Positions 1 through 9,026 are shown, counted from the first letter of the stretch. The stretch is 25,899 nt of DNA from UMGS1696 sp964621755 (GCA_964621755.1 CAZUPI010000033.1:1-25899); one strand, 5' to 3'. Notes: generated from the letters alone by a model not told the origin. Numbers and translations: made by a program.

Positions 1-23
1 ATCTTCTCCGGTCGACGGATGAT

Positions 24-52
24 ATTATACCACGGACAACCTCACTTGTCAA
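24..52 (-). promoter_or_regulatory. consensus sigma-A promoter reading out of the window
   Basis: On the minus strand a perfect TTGACA (bases 52-47) is followed after exactly 17 bases by a perfect TATAAT (29-24). It reads leftward, so it must drive a gene beyond base 1. It lies downstream of the SLH gene terminator, so the two transcription units are separate. Confidence 0.8.
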
Positions 53-88
53 TACCTTTTCCCGATTTTTTTAAAGTTTTTCCAGTGG

Positions 89-120
89 AAAAATACGGCG
101 GCCCCGCGGGACCGCCGTAT
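89..120 (-). terminator. intrinsic terminator of the SLH protein gene
   Basis: On the minus strand the arms ATACGGCGG and CCGCCGTAT form a 9-bp GC-rich stem (112-120 with 93-101), with further CCC/GGG pairing possible inside the loop. A run of five T follows (93-89). It starts 20 bases after the SLH gene stop codon. Confidence 0.9.
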
Positions 121-139
121 GAATCGCTGATTGTTTGAA

Positions 140-3100
140 TTACTCAACTATCGAAACTCTTACTATCGAATAAGTTTCATTATTTGTTACGAGCTGGAGG
201 CAGAGGTAAACCGTGGAGCCGCCAGACATGATATCGATGAGATTGTTATCGACAAGCATATCATAATCGAATTCGTACGTTTGACCTGCAGATACGGAGT
301 AGCTGCTGATGGAGCCCTTGTAGCTGCCGGCGTCGAGTGAAATCGTGACTTCACCGCTGTAATCAGGAGTGAATTCCATGATATGGTTATGCGGGTCGGT
401 GAGATTCACTGTCAGACCGGTTTTGCTGGTGGTAGCTCCGTCATTCGTGTCCTCGCTGTCCGATGTGCGGTTCTGAAGGTCAACTACAATAGGCGTGAGA
501 TATATGTCAGTACCGGAGGGGCCTTCGGTTGCAATGCAGATGACGACATACCGGTAGGTGGTATCCCCGACATCAATGCTGATTTCGTTGCCGGTTTTGC
601 AGTATTCATAATCTTTGTTGAGGATGCCGGCACTATTGTATTTGGTTTCAAACTTTGTGCCGGGGTTGGAGTAGGCGTCGGTAAAGTACCAACGAACAGT
701 ACCTTCGATGCTTGTCAGAACCACTACTTCATCTTTTCCTACGTAGCTGACTTTCAGTCCCGCGCCGCTGGTGCTTGCGCTTTCAAGGTCGAGCACAACC
801 GGGAAGTGGAACTTTCTGCCGCTGTTTCCGTTGTCGTCATCCTCTGCGAGGAATGCGATAACGAGATAAGGATATTTGCTGGTATTGACGTCATCATCAA
901 TTTCGAAGTAGTTAATCTTGCCGCTGGACACGCTGACCCAACCATACAGATAGCTGCTTGATACGTCGTTATAGTAGTCTTCAAATTCAGAGCTTGCTAC
1001 TGCGGAACCGTCCTTCGAGAAGTAATACCACACTTCGCCGTCGTCTTCGGTCTTGAAGAATACGGTATCGTTATTGACATAAGGAGCGATGGTGAATCCT
1101 GTGTCAGCGGAAGCATCAAGTGCGAGAACGACAGGGGTGTATGCCACATCTTGGTCGTCGACGTACATGAATGCCATGTAAGGATAGTTGACTGCGTAGG
1201 ACTGGCTGTAAGTGATTCTCTTATAGGAATCTGTCACAGAGACTGTATCCTTGTATTTGGTTGCAGCGCCGGCGTATGCAGACTTGAAGTCTTCGATTGT
1301 GGGCGCCTTTTCCGTCTTGGTATAGTAGTACATGACCTCACCGTCGTCTTCGGTCTTGAAGCGGATGGTGGTTTCATCTATAACTTCAGGTTCGGATACA
1401 AATCCGGTTCTGTAGTCGATGCAGAGCGCTACGGGCTGCATGTAGTTGCCGTCGCTATCCTTGAGTGCGATGATGAGATAGGGGTATTCTTCGCTGTATT
1501 TGGTCTTATAATCAAATGTGCTTGATTTGCTCTTTGTTACGCTTAAGCTATCAGCATACGTTGCACGGTTATATTCTGCCTTGAAGTCAGCGGCTGCGGG
1601 CAGGTCGGAGGTCTTGGAATAATAGTAGTAAAGTGTGCCCGTCACGTTTGACTTGAAAGAGACAGTACCTACCGTGGTGAGCTCGGGAACCTTTGCGAAT
1701 CCGTTATCGCCTGCGGAAACGACCACAGGAGTATAATAAGAGCCGGTAGCGGTCTTGAGCATCATCACAATGTAGTCATAGTTTGCAAGATATTTGGTAT
1801 TCAGACCAAGGCTGAGGGTTCTGCCGGAAATAACGGTCTCCGCGCCGCAGAGCGCACTTTCCTTACTTGCATATCTTGTAACGAATTCTGCCTGCGTGAT
1901 TTTTTCGCCGGATTCAGCGTAGTACCAGTAGAGTGTGCCGGCCACGCTTGCGGTAAACTTAATCGTGGTTTCGTCAGCAAGGTAGGGAGCGGTAGAGAAA
2001 CCGGTACCCGTGGTATTGGTGTTCGGGATGATAACGGGCGCATATTTTCTGCCATCGTCCTGAAGTTGGAGAACCACATATTCGAAGTTCTTGACCGAGC
2101 TTGCGGCGAAAGTCTTCTCCGTAGTCACGACATTCTTTGATACATTGATAACACCTGTGAAGGAGGAAGAAGCATAATAGGAATCAAAGCTTGAAGTGTT
2201 GGGAGCGGTTGCGCCGTTTGTGAAGTAGTAATAAACCTTACCGTCAACGGTCGGGAAGAGGTTGAGGTAGTAGTTGGAATCATCGGAGGTGACGAAAGGA
2301 GTCATAGAGAAGGAATCCTGCGCGCTGCTTGAACCCTGATACTGGGAGGAAGCGAAGGATGCGGTCAGATTGCTGCCAATCTGGAATTCCGCAGGAACCA
2401 TCGAAGAGGAGAATCCGGATGCGTTGATGTACGCCATGAGAATAGCGCCGTCACCGGTCACGCTGGTATTGGCTGCACCGTATTCGACATTCAAAACGTC
2501 GACTGTGATGCCGGAGTAGATACCGAGAGTGGACTTTCCGTAAACGGTGATATTCTTTACCTCTGTGCCGTTGAGGAGAGAGAGCTTACAGCCGTTTGTG
2601 ATGACAATGTTTTCAACCTTGCAGTTGTCAAGGTTTACATCTGCGGTTCCTCTGATATAAAGCGTGTCGGCAATCGTGCAGCCGGAAAGGCTGACTGTAC
2701 CGGAGGACGCGCCTTCACTGATGATTACGCGACCGGTAAGGGTGATACCGTTTAAGATAACGCCGCCTCTGGTAATGACGTTGTTTGTAGAGTATGCGCC
2801 GGAGTCACGGGAGTAAGCATTGGTATTAAAAATGCAGCCCGCTGCTCTGTAGAGGATGGTAAGCGCTTCGGCGCGGGTGAGCGTTCTCTGCGGGCGGAAG
2901 GTAACGGCGCCGTCAGATTCCGCGTATCCATTTGTCAGACCTGCGTAAGTCGCGCGAAGTATGTAGTCGCGGTAGTTATCCGAGATAGAGGAGTAGTCTG
3001 CGAACTCGCTGGAGGAAGCCTTTTCATTTGCAGGCAAATCGAGATAGCGTACGAGAAGAGAAAATGCTTCTTCGCGGGTAATTTTGCCGTTAGGGGATAC

Positions 3101-3469
3101 GGAAGTTCCGTAATTGAGCAGATAGCCCTGCGCGGCGGCTTTTGCAAAGTAGGGATAGAACCATTCGGACGCGCTGACGTCACTGTAATTAATGGCAGTG
3201 GTCGCAGTTAAGCCGAAGGTTTCGTCGAGCATTTTGATGAACTCGGCGCGGGTGACTTCACCATCAGGCATGAAGGTGTATGTACCGTTTGATTGTTTGT
3301 ATCCGTTAAGGACTTCTTTATCAACGAGATAAGGAATTTGGCCGCCTGTCCAAGCCCAGTGACCGGAGACGTCAGTAAAGGCGATGTTGACGGCTCCCAC
3401 GAATGATGCTACTGCCAGCACCATTACGATGGCAAGAAACACGGACAAAATACGTTTTGAAAGTTTCAT
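140..3469 (-). CDS. SLH-domain surface protein with beta-helix and tandem C-terminal repeats
   Basis: This is a secreted cell-surface protein of about 1,109 residues. A signal peptide (KLSKRI, then a hydrophobic stretch to about residue 27) precedes three SLH repeats at roughly 30-80, 92-145 and 155-205, each with the FTDVSGHW / TRAE type of signature. SLH domains bind pyruvylated secondary wall polymer in known systems. Residues of about 225-355 are rich in short regular beta-strands (GVILNGITLTG, SLSGCTIAD), as in a right-handed parallel beta-helix. From about residue 390 six units of roughly 95 residues follow, each with a G-T/E-V-x-YYY core and ending in YxPVV; a seventh, degenerate unit closes the protein. 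The start at 3469 was chosen over upstream in-frame codons because GGAGG sits 7 bases before it. Its ligand or enzymatic role is not evident; no catalytic motif was seen. Confidence 0.9.
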   Translation of the reverse strand: MKLSKRILSVFLAIVMVLAVASFVGAVNIAFTDVSGHWAWTGGQIPYLVDKEVLNGYKQSNGTYTFMPDGEVTRAEFIKMLDETFGLTATTAINYSDVSASEWFYPYFAKAAAQGYLLNYGTSVSPNGKITREEAFSLLVRYLDLPANEKASSSEFADYSSISDNYRDYILRATYAGLTNGYAESDGAVTFRPQRTLTRAEALTILYRAAGCIFNTNAYSRDSGAYSTNNVITRGGVILNGITLTGRVIISEGASSGTVSLSGCTIADTLYIRGTADVNLDNCKVENIVITNGCKLSLLNGTEVKNITVYGKSTLGIYSGITVDVLNVEYGAANTSVTGDGAILMAYINASGFSSSMVPAEFQIGSNLTASFASSQYQGSSSAQDSFSMTPFVTSDDSNYYLNLFPTVDGKVYYYFTNGATAPNTSSFDSYYASSSFTGVINVSKNVVTTEKTFAASSVKNFEYVVLQLQDDGRKYAPVIIPNTNTTGTGFSTAPYLADETTIKFTASVAGTLYWYYAESGEKITQAEFVTRYASKESALCGAETVISGRTLSLGLNTKYLANYDYIVMMLKTATGSYYTPVVVSAGDNGFAKVPELTTVGTVSFKSNVTGTLYYYYSKTSDLPAAADFKAEYNRATYADSLSVTKSKSSTFDYKTKYSEEYPYLIIALKDSDGNYMQPVALCIDYRTGFVSEPEVIDETTIRFKTEDDGEVMYYYTKTEKAPTIEDFKSAYAGAATKYKDTVSVTDSYKRITYSQSYAVNYPYMAFMYVDDQDVAYTPVVLALDASADTGFTIAPYVNNDTVFFKTEDDGEVWYYFSKDGSAVASSEFEDYYNDVSSSYLYGWVSVSSGKINYFEIDDDVNTSKYPYLVIAFLAEDDDNGNSGRKFHFPVVLDLESASTSGAGLKVSYVGKDEVVVLTSIEGTVRWYFTDAYSNPGTKFETKYNSAGILNKDYEYCKTGNEISIDVGDTTYRYVVICIATEGPSGTDIYLTPIVVDLQNRTSDSEDTNDGATTSKTGLTVNLTDPHNHIMEFTPDYSGEVTISLDAGSYKGSISSYSVSAGQTYEFDYDMLVDNNLIDIMSGGSTVYLCLQLVTNNETYSIVRVSIVE

Positions 3470-3526
3470 GGTAGCCTCCATATGATTTTGGATATTTGTT
3501 TGAGAGGGAACAGACAATACACAATA

Positions 3527-3554
3527 ATTATACCACATGCGGATAAATTATCAA
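3527..3554 (-). promoter_or_regulatory. promoter of the SLH protein gene
   Basis: On the minus strand TTGATA (3554-3549), a 16-base spacer and TATAAT (3532-3527) form a near-consensus sigma-A promoter. It lies about 58 bases upstream of the ATG at 3469, leaving a leader of roughly 50 bases. Confidence 0.8.
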
Positions 3555-3647
3555 GAGTTATTTTTCGCCATTTTATTATAATATTGTAAAATTATCATAC
3601 ACATGCGGATTATTACCATATATATAATATTATAGACGTGTTCACAG

Positions 3648-3688
3648 ATGAGAAAGTTCCGCTGAGAGCAAAACTTTCTCATTTTTTT
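3648..3688 (+). terminator. orphan intrinsic terminator upstream of the aldo/keto reductase gene
   Basis: The 11-bp perfect stem ATGAGAAAGTT (3648-3658) / AACTTTCTCAT (3672-3682) is followed by seven T. It points along the plus strand, yet no plus-strand gene lies upstream in the window. A TATAAT at about 3623-3628 lies just before it, so it may end a very short transcript. Confidence 0.6.
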
Positions 3689-3699
3689 CGGAAAACATG

Positions 3700-3727
3700 T
3701 TGAATTTTTACAGTTTTATGATAAAAT
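3700..3727 (+). promoter_or_regulatory. promoter of the aldo/keto reductase gene
   Basis: TTGAAT (3700-3705), a 16-base spacer and TAAAAT (3722-3727) preceded by TG give a plausible extended -10 sigma-A promoter. It is about 40 bases upstream of the ATG at 3769 and downstream of the orphan hairpin. Confidence 0.6.
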
Positions 3728-3768
3728 AAAAATATACATATTATCCCGACATATCCAAGGAGGAAAAC

Positions 3769-4767
3769 ATGTACAACGCAAAAAGCAACCGATATTCCGA
3801 GATGAAATACAACCGCTGCGGAAAGAGCGGGATCATGCTCCCCGCTGTATCGCTCGGTCTTTGGCATAACTTCGGTGATACCGGCGTTTACGCCAATATG
3901 CGCGCAATGTGCCGTACCGCTTTCGACCTCGGTATAACTCACTTCGACTTAGCCAATAACTACGGTCCCGAACCGGGCAGCGCAGAGTCGAATTTCGGCA
4001 AAATCCTGCGCGACGACCTCATGCCCTACCGCGATGAATTGATTATCAGCACCAAAGCCGGATACGGAATGTGGGATGGCCCCTACGGCGATGGCGGCAG
4101 CCGCAAATACCTCATTGCCAGCCTTGACCAGAGCCTTTGCCGCATGGGACTTGATTACGTCGATATTTTCTATCACCACAGAATGGACAAAAACACACCT
4201 CTCGAAGAGACCATGGGTGCGCTCGCTCAAATCGTGACGTCCGGTAAAGCCCTGTACGTCGGTCTTTCCAACTACGACGGCGCAACCCTCGAAAGAGCAT
4301 GCGCCATCCTTGAATCCTACCACGTTCCATTCCTTATCAATCAGAACCGCTACTCCATCTTCGACCGCATCATCGAGCGCAACGGCCTCAAGGAGACTTC
4401 CCATAAGCTCGGCCGAGGCATCATTTCGTTCAGCCCCCTGGAACAGGGTATGCTGACTAATCGCTACCTCAACGGTATCCCGAGTGACAGCCGCGTCCGC
4501 ACTGACGGCAGATTTCTCAGCGAGTCCTCCATTACGGAAGGAAAACTGGGAAAAATCCGCGCCCTCAATAAAATCGCAGAGGAACGCGGCCAAACCCTCG
4601 CGGAAATGGCGCTTGCTTGGATTCTGCGCGACGGCATCGTCACAAGCGTCCTCGTCGGCGCTTCAAAGCCTGAACAGATTATCGACAACGTTGGCGCTAT
4701 TAAAAATACTTCCTTTACAGAAGAAGAACTTACAAGAATTAATGTTGTCTGTGCGATGAGTGAGTGA
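3769..4767 (+). CDS. aldo/keto reductase, YghZ / L-glyceraldehyde-3-phosphate reductase type (AKR14-like)
   Basis: The 332-residue product is an NADPH-dependent aldo/keto reductase with a TIM-barrel fold, likely cytoplasmic. The catalytic tetrad is visible: Asp60 and Tyr65 in FDLANNYG, Lys96 in ISTKAGYG and His137 in FYHHRMD. The segment DIFYHHRMDKNTPLEE matches the YghZ/GPR subgroup, which reduces L-glyceraldehyde 3-phosphate and methylglyoxal-like aldehydes. The length fits the family. AAGGAGG lies 6 bases before the ATG. The gene is monocistronic, with its own promoter and a terminator shared with the convergent ABC operon. The subfamily assignment is firm; the actual substrate in this organism is inferred. 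Confidence 0.92.
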   Translation: MYNAKSNRYSEMKYNRCGKSGIMLPAVSLGLWHNFGDTGVYANMRAMCRTAFDLGITHFDLANNYGPEPGSAESNFGKILRDDLMPYRDELIISTKAGYGMWDGPYGDGGSRKYLIASLDQSLCRMGLDYVDIFYHHRMDKNTPLEETMGALAQIVTSGKALYVGLSNYDGATLERACAILESYHVPFLINQNRYSIFDRIIERNGLKETSHKLGRGIISFSPLEQGMLTNRYLNGIPSDSRVRTDGRFLSESSITEGKLGKIRALNKIAEERGQTLAEMALAWILRDGIVTSVLVGASKPEQIIDNVGAIKNTSFTEEELTRINVVCAMSE

Positions 4768-4785
4768 ATTGCGTTGGGGGAAGCG

Positions 4786-4823
4786 CAAAAGGGGACTTTT
4801 TCAAAAGTCCCCTTTTGTATTTT
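4786..4823. terminator. bidirectional terminator between convergent genes
   Basis: A perfect 15-bp stem (4786-4800 with 4803-4817; arms CAAAAGGGGACTTTT and its complement) has A/T-rich feet on both sides. It lies between the reductase stop (4767) and the ABC gene stop (4835, minus strand), so it can end transcripts from both directions. Confidence 0.85.
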
Positions 4824-4834
4824 CCAAACATAAA

Positions 4835-6781
4835 TCACTCAAGCTCAAACGCGCCAGTGTACAGCCTATAATACGTACCCTTCTGAGCAATAAGGTCGTC
4901 GTGGCTGCCGCGTTCGATAATGCGGCCGTGGTCGAGAACCATGATGGCGTCGGAGTTCTGGACTGTCGAGAGGCGGTGCGCGATGACGAAGACGGTGCGT
5001 CCTTCCATGAGGGCGTCCATGCCGCGCTGTACGAGCGCTTCTGTACGTGTGTCAATTGAGGAGGTTGCTTCGTCCAGTATCATGACCGGCGGGTCCGCGA
5101 CTGCTGCGCGCGCTATGGAGATGAGTTGCCGCTGTCCTTGTGACAAGTTTGCGCCGTTCGAGGTCAGCAGCGTATTGTAGCCGTCCGGAAGGCGGGTGAT
5201 GAAGTCGTGCGCGTTTGCCAGCTTCGCCGCCGCGATGCACTCGTCGTCTGTCGCGTCCAGTTTACCATAGCGGATGTTGTCCATGACTGTTCCGGTGAAC
5301 AGGTTTACATCCTGCAGGACTATGCCGAGCGAGCGGCGCAGGTCCGGTTTCTTTATCTTGTTGATGTTGATGCCGTCGTAGCGGATTTTTCCATCCTCAA
5401 TGTCGTAGAACCGGTTGATAAGGTTCGTGATGGTCGTCTTGCCTGCACCCGTTGCGCCCACAAACGCGATTTTCTGACCAGGCTCCGCCCACAGCGAGAT
5501 CTCGTGAAGAACCGGTTTTCCTTCTTCATAGGCAAAGTCTACATCATACAGACGAACGTCCCCTTTCAGTTCGGTGTACGTGATGCTTCCGTCACTGTGC
5601 GGATGTCTCCATGCCCACTTTCCTGTGCGTTCCGCACATTCAGTAAGCTCACCGTTTTCGCCGTACTTCGCGTTTACTAAGGTGACATAACCTTCGTCTG
5701 CTTCCGGTTCGCTGTCCATGAGGGAGAAGATTCTCTCCGCACCTGCGAGCGCCATGACAATGGAGTTAAACTGCTGCGCGACCTGATTCACGTTGTTCGT
5801 GAACTGCCGCCCGATGTTCAGGAACGATACCACAACCGAAATCTGCAGCGCCGCGCCAAGCGTTCCAGTAATCATGCTGCTTATCGAGTAGTTCGGGATG
5901 CTGTTTGAAATCATAAGACCGCCCGCAATGGCAATCAGCACGTACATCAGGTTACCGATATTACCCATTATCGGGCCCAGAATGTTGCCGAAGCGGGTCG
6001 CGCTCTGCGCGTCGCAGAATAATTCACCGTTCAGCTTGTCGAAGTCCCGCTGGCTGGCTTCCTCGTGGCAGAATACTTTCACGACCTTCTGACCGTTCAT
6101 CAGCTCCTCTACATAACCTTCCACTTTACCAAGCGATTTCTGCTGTTTTACGAAGAATCTTGCGCTCCGTCCGCCAACCAGCTTGATGGCGATGAACATC
6201 AGGACTACGCCGAGAATCATCACAAACATCAGGTTCAGGCTGTAGTAAAGCATGACGCCGATGAGACAGACAAGAATCAGCGCCGATTGGAACAGCTGCG
6301 GCAGACACTGTGATATCAGCTGACGCAGTGTGTCAATATCGTTGGTGTAGTAGCTCATGATGTCGCCGTGGCTGTTCGAGTCGAAATATTTTATCGGCAA
6401 GGTCTGCATCCGGCCGAACATACGCTTTCTCATCTTGTTGAGGAACCCCTGTGTGACGACCGCCATTATCCGTGTATGGGTAAAGGCGGAACATAGTCCG
6501 AGGAACAGAATCGACCCCATTACGGCGATTAGACGGATGATGTCCGATTTTACCGCATTCCAGCCGTCCGCACCGTAGGTGAGTCCGATTTCAATGTAGT
6601 CGGTGATGTTTTTTAGAAAAATGGACGGGAGTACATTGGATACCGAGTTGAAAAGGAGGCACAGCATGATAATCAAAATCGGCACCTTGTAATCCTGCAT
6701 CAGTAGTTTGATAAGGCGCGCAAATGTGCCCTTTTTGGCGCGCGGTCTCTTGCCGCTTCCGTTGTTCTGGGATTTAGGCAT
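4835..6781 (-). CDS. heterodimeric ABC exporter subunit B (canonical ATP site residues; TM288/YheH type)
   Basis: This 648-residue half-transporter joins an N-terminal six-helix exporter domain (about residues 20-340) to an ATPase domain. Walker A is GATGAGKTT (442-450), the catalytic base Glu571 is intact in MILDEATSS, and the switch histidine is His602 (VIAHRLS). The signature reads LSQGQ instead of LSGGQ, as is usual for the TM288-like partner of heterodimeric exporters. About 50 extra residues rich in E, G and T separate the membrane and ATPase domains. The ATG at 6781 is preferred over the upstream in-frame GTG, because GGAGG lies 8 bases before it. The start overlaps the stop of the upstream subunit by 8 bases, suggesting translational coupling. 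The pair probably exports hydrophobic drugs or peptides; the substrate is not deducible. Confidence 0.92.
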   Translation of the reverse strand: MPKSQNNGSGKRPRAKKGTFARLIKLLMQDYKVPILIIMLCLLFNSVSNVLPSIFLKNITDYIEIGLTYGADGWNAVKSDIIRLIAVMGSILFLGLCSAFTHTRIMAVVTQGFLNKMRKRMFGRMQTLPIKYFDSNSHGDIMSYYTNDIDTLRQLISQCLPQLFQSALILVCLIGVMLYYSLNLMFVMILGVVLMFIAIKLVGGRSARFFVKQQKSLGKVEGYVEELMNGQKVVKVFCHEEASQRDFDKLNGELFCDAQSATRFGNILGPIMGNIGNLMYVLIAIAGGLMISNSIPNYSISSMITGTLGAALQISVVVSFLNIGRQFTNNVNQVAQQFNSIVMALAGAERIFSLMDSEPEADEGYVTLVNAKYGENGELTECAERTGKWAWRHPHSDGSITYTELKGDVRLYDVDFAYEEGKPVLHEISLWAEPGQKIAFVGATGAGKTTITNLINRFYDIEDGKIRYDGININKIKKPDLRRSLGIVLQDVNLFTGTVMDNIRYGKLDATDDECIAAAKLANAHDFITRLPDGYNTLLTSNGANLSQGQRQLISIARAAVADPPVMILDEATSSIDTRTEALVQRGMDALMEGRTVFVIAHRLSTVQNSDAIMVLDHGRIIERGSHDDLIAQKGTYYRLYTGAFELE

Positions 6782-8516
6782 CCTTTTCACCTCCCTTGTT
6801 CTGAGACAGATATACTTCTCTGTAAATATCGCTCGTCTTCATCAGTTCGTCGTGTGTACCCGTCGCGGAAATGGTGCCGTTGTCCATGACCACGATGAGG
6901 TCGGCGTCCTGTACCGATGAAATGCGCTGCGCGATGATGATTTTGGTCGTTCCCGGGATTTCCTCACGGAACGCCTTCCGGATGAGCGCGTCGGTTTTGG
7001 TATCGACCGCGCTGGTGGAGTCGTCAAGAATGAGAACTTTGGGTTTTTTGAGAAGCGCTCTTGCAATGCAGAGCCTCTGCTTCTGACCGCCCGATACGTT
7101 TGCGCCTCCCTGCTCAATGTACGTGTCGTACTTGTCAGGAAAGCTCTGGATGAATTCGTCGGCCTGAGCCGCCTTGCAGATGCGTACCATTTCTTCATCG
7201 GTTGCGTCCGGGTCCCCCCAGCGGAGGTTTTCCTTTATCGTGCCGGAGAACAGCACGTTCTTCTGAAGTACTACGGAAACCTGATTCCGCAGTACTTCCA
7301 TGTCGTAGTCGCGCACATCCACGCCGCCGACACGGATCGCTCCGTCCGTGGTATCGTACAGGCGGGAAATCAACTGAATGAGCGTGGTCTTACTGCTTCC
7401 CGTTCCGCCGATGATGCCTACCGTTTGACCGGATTTTATGTGAAGGTTGATGTTGGATAACGCGTATTTTTCAGCGGTTTGGGAGTATTTAAAGCTTACA
7501 TCATCAAAATCAACGCTGCCGTCGGCAACCTGCATTACCGGATTTTCGGGATTTTTGAGGGAGCTTTCGGTTTCAAGCACCTCTACAATACGACGGCCCG
7601 ATTCCGTTGCCATCGTGACCATGACGAAAATCATCGATAACATCATGAGAGACATGAGAATCTGCATGGTGTACGTCATGAGACTCGAGAGGTTTCCGAC
7701 GAGCATTGCCGTACCGGTTGTGGTGACGATGAGTTTTGCGGCAAAATAGGGAATTACGAGCATACATACGTACATGGAGAACACCATGAGCGGGTTGTTG
7801 AATGCGAGGATTTTCTCGGCTCGGGTGAAGTCGTTGCATACGTCGTCCGCGGCGCCCGCGAATTTTTCTTTTTCAAAGCTCTCGCGCACGAACGATTTTA
7901 CAACGCGCATTCCCTTGACGTTTTCCTGGATGGAATTGTTGAGGTTATCGTACTTCTTGAAGACTGCCCGGAAGAGCGGCATCGTGCTTTTTGCGATTTT
8001 GAACAGACCAAACGCCAGAATCGGAAGCACGATTACGAAAACAAGCGTAAGGGATTTTCCAACGTAGATGGACATCACTATCGCGAAGAAGAACATGAGA
8101 GGGGCGCGCACCGCGGTCCGGATAATCATCATGAATGCGTTCTGAACGTTTGTGACGTCAGTGGTCAGACGCGTGACCAGACCGGAGGTTGAAAAGGCGT
8201 CGATGTTGGCGAATGAGAAATCCTTGACCCGTGCGTACAAATCATGACGCAGGTTTTTGGCAAATCCGCTTGAGGCTGTGGCGCAGAACCATCCGGACAG
8301 TACGCCGCAGCACATGGAACCAAGCGCCATAAAAAACAAAATAATTCCGTACCTGAAAATAAGGTTCATATCACACCCGCCCTGAATTGCGTTAATCAGG
8401 CGGGCGGTTATCATGGGAATTACGCATTCGAGACTGACCTCGCCGACCATACAAATCGGCGTGAGCAGTGTCGCTTTTTTGTATTCTCTGATACAACTTA
8501 TCAATCGTTTTATCAT
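6774..8516 (-). CDS. heterodimeric ABC exporter subunit A (degenerate ATP site; TM287/YheI type)
   Basis: This 580-residue half-transporter has six membrane helices followed by an ATPase domain. Key positions deviate from a normal ATPase. Walker A is GGTGSSKTT (370-378), with Ser in place of the last glycine. The catalytic glutamate is replaced by Asp499 (LILDDSTS), and the switch histidine by Gln530 (IIIAQRIS). The signature SGGQKQR is canonical. This is the expected asymmetry of heterodimeric exporters, in which one composite ATP site hydrolyses and the other mainly binds. The ATG at 8516 follows GGAGG by 7 bases and overlaps the marR stop as ATGA. An in-frame extension to 8582 lies inside marR and is rejected. 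It pairs with the downstream subunit. Confidence 0.92.
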   Translation of the reverse strand: MIKRLISCIREYKKATLLTPICMVGEVSLECVIPMITARLINAIQGGCDMNLIFRYGIILFFMALGSMCCGVLSGWFCATASSGFAKNLRHDLYARVKDFSFANIDAFSTSGLVTRLTTDVTNVQNAFMMIIRTAVRAPLMFFFAIVMSIYVGKSLTLVFVIVLPILAFGLFKIAKSTMPLFRAVFKKYDNLNNSIQENVKGMRVVKSFVRESFEKEKFAGAADDVCNDFTRAEKILAFNNPLMVFSMYVCMLVIPYFAAKLIVTTTGTAMLVGNLSSLMTYTMQILMSLMMLSMIFVMVTMATESGRRIVEVLETESSLKNPENPVMQVADGSVDFDDVSFKYSQTAEKYALSNINLHIKSGQTVGIIGGTGSSKTTLIQLISRLYDTTDGAIRVGGVDVRDYDMEVLRNQVSVVLQKNVLFSGTIKENLRWGDPDATDEEMVRICKAAQADEFIQSFPDKYDTYIEQGGANVSGGQKQRLCIARALLKKPKVLILDDSTSAVDTKTDALIRKAFREEIPGTTKIIIAQRISSVQDADLIVVMDNGTISATGTHDELMKTSDIYREVYLSQNKGGEKDA

Positions 8517-8965
8517 AGATTTACCTCCGAGGAATGATTCAGTTTTTCCACATTGAAAAGAACTCTGTCCAGCAGGGAACACAGTATTTTTACTTCTTCC
8601 GCGTTCATGCCGTCGGTGAGTGCGCGTTCGTTTTGGTCGATTTTCTGCTCCATTTTTTCACGGCACATTTTTGCGCGGTTGGTCAGCACAATGCGCTTGC
8701 GCCTGTGGTCGTCGTCCGTTTCATATTGAATGAACCCTTTCGCTTCAAGACGGCTGAGGATTCCGGATACGGTCGGATGCTTCAGACCAAAATATTTGCC
8801 GATGTCGCTGGGATATACCGCTTTGTCTGTACTGCTAATATAAGCAAGGATGTACGCCTGCGACGAGGTCAGGTCAACTTCTGAGATATTTTGTCTGCGC
8901 CTCTGGTCGAGCGCGATGTGGATGCGCTTTACTTTTTTCACAATATCGTTTTCGTGAACTCCCAT
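8513..8965 (-). CDS. MarR-family transcriptional regulator of the ABC exporter operon
   Basis: The 150-residue product has the size and layout of MarR proteins: an N-terminal dimerisation helix, then a winged helix with AVYPSDIGKYFGLKHPTVSGI as recognition region and the wing GFIQYETDDDHRRKRIVLT. MarR proteins are dimeric repressors released by small ligands. Here it is the first gene of a three-gene operon with the ABC exporter, so drug-induced export with autorepression is the likely logic. The ATG at 8965 follows a GCGGGG sequence. An in-frame ATG at 8992 lies inside the operator palindrome and is less likely, since it would sit at the transcript's 5' end. Confidence 0.92.
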   Translation of the reverse strand: MGVHENDIVKKVKRIHIALDQRRRQNISEVDLTSSQAYILAYISSTDKAVYPSDIGKYFGLKHPTVSGILSRLEAKGFIQYETDDDHRRKRIVLTNRAKMCREKMEQKIDQNERALTDGMNAEEVKILCSLLDRVLFNVEKLNHSSEVNL

Positions 8966-8983
8966 GGTTATACCCCGCTTTTT

Positions 8984-8999
8984 ATGTAGCATGCTACAT
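8984..8999. promoter_or_regulatory. 16-bp perfect palindrome, candidate MarR operator
   Basis: ATGTAGCATGCTACAT is a perfect inverted repeat whose upstream half touches the -10 box of the marR promoter. Its position at the transcription start and its length are typical of MarR operators, so autorepression is inferred. Confidence 0.75.
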
Positions 9000-9026
9000 T
9001 TTATCATAATTACAAATATAACGCAA
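8998..9026 (-). promoter_or_regulatory. promoter of the marR-ABC operon
   Basis: On the minus strand TTGCGT (9026-9021), a 17-base spacer and TAAAAT (9003-8998) preceded by TG form an extended -10 promoter. Its -10 runs into the palindrome at 8984-8999. Confidence 0.65.

Noticed and set aside
383..961. A 192-residue plus-strand frame at the start of the window
   Set aside because: It is antisense to the SLH repeat region, whose repetitive composition keeps the opposite strand open.
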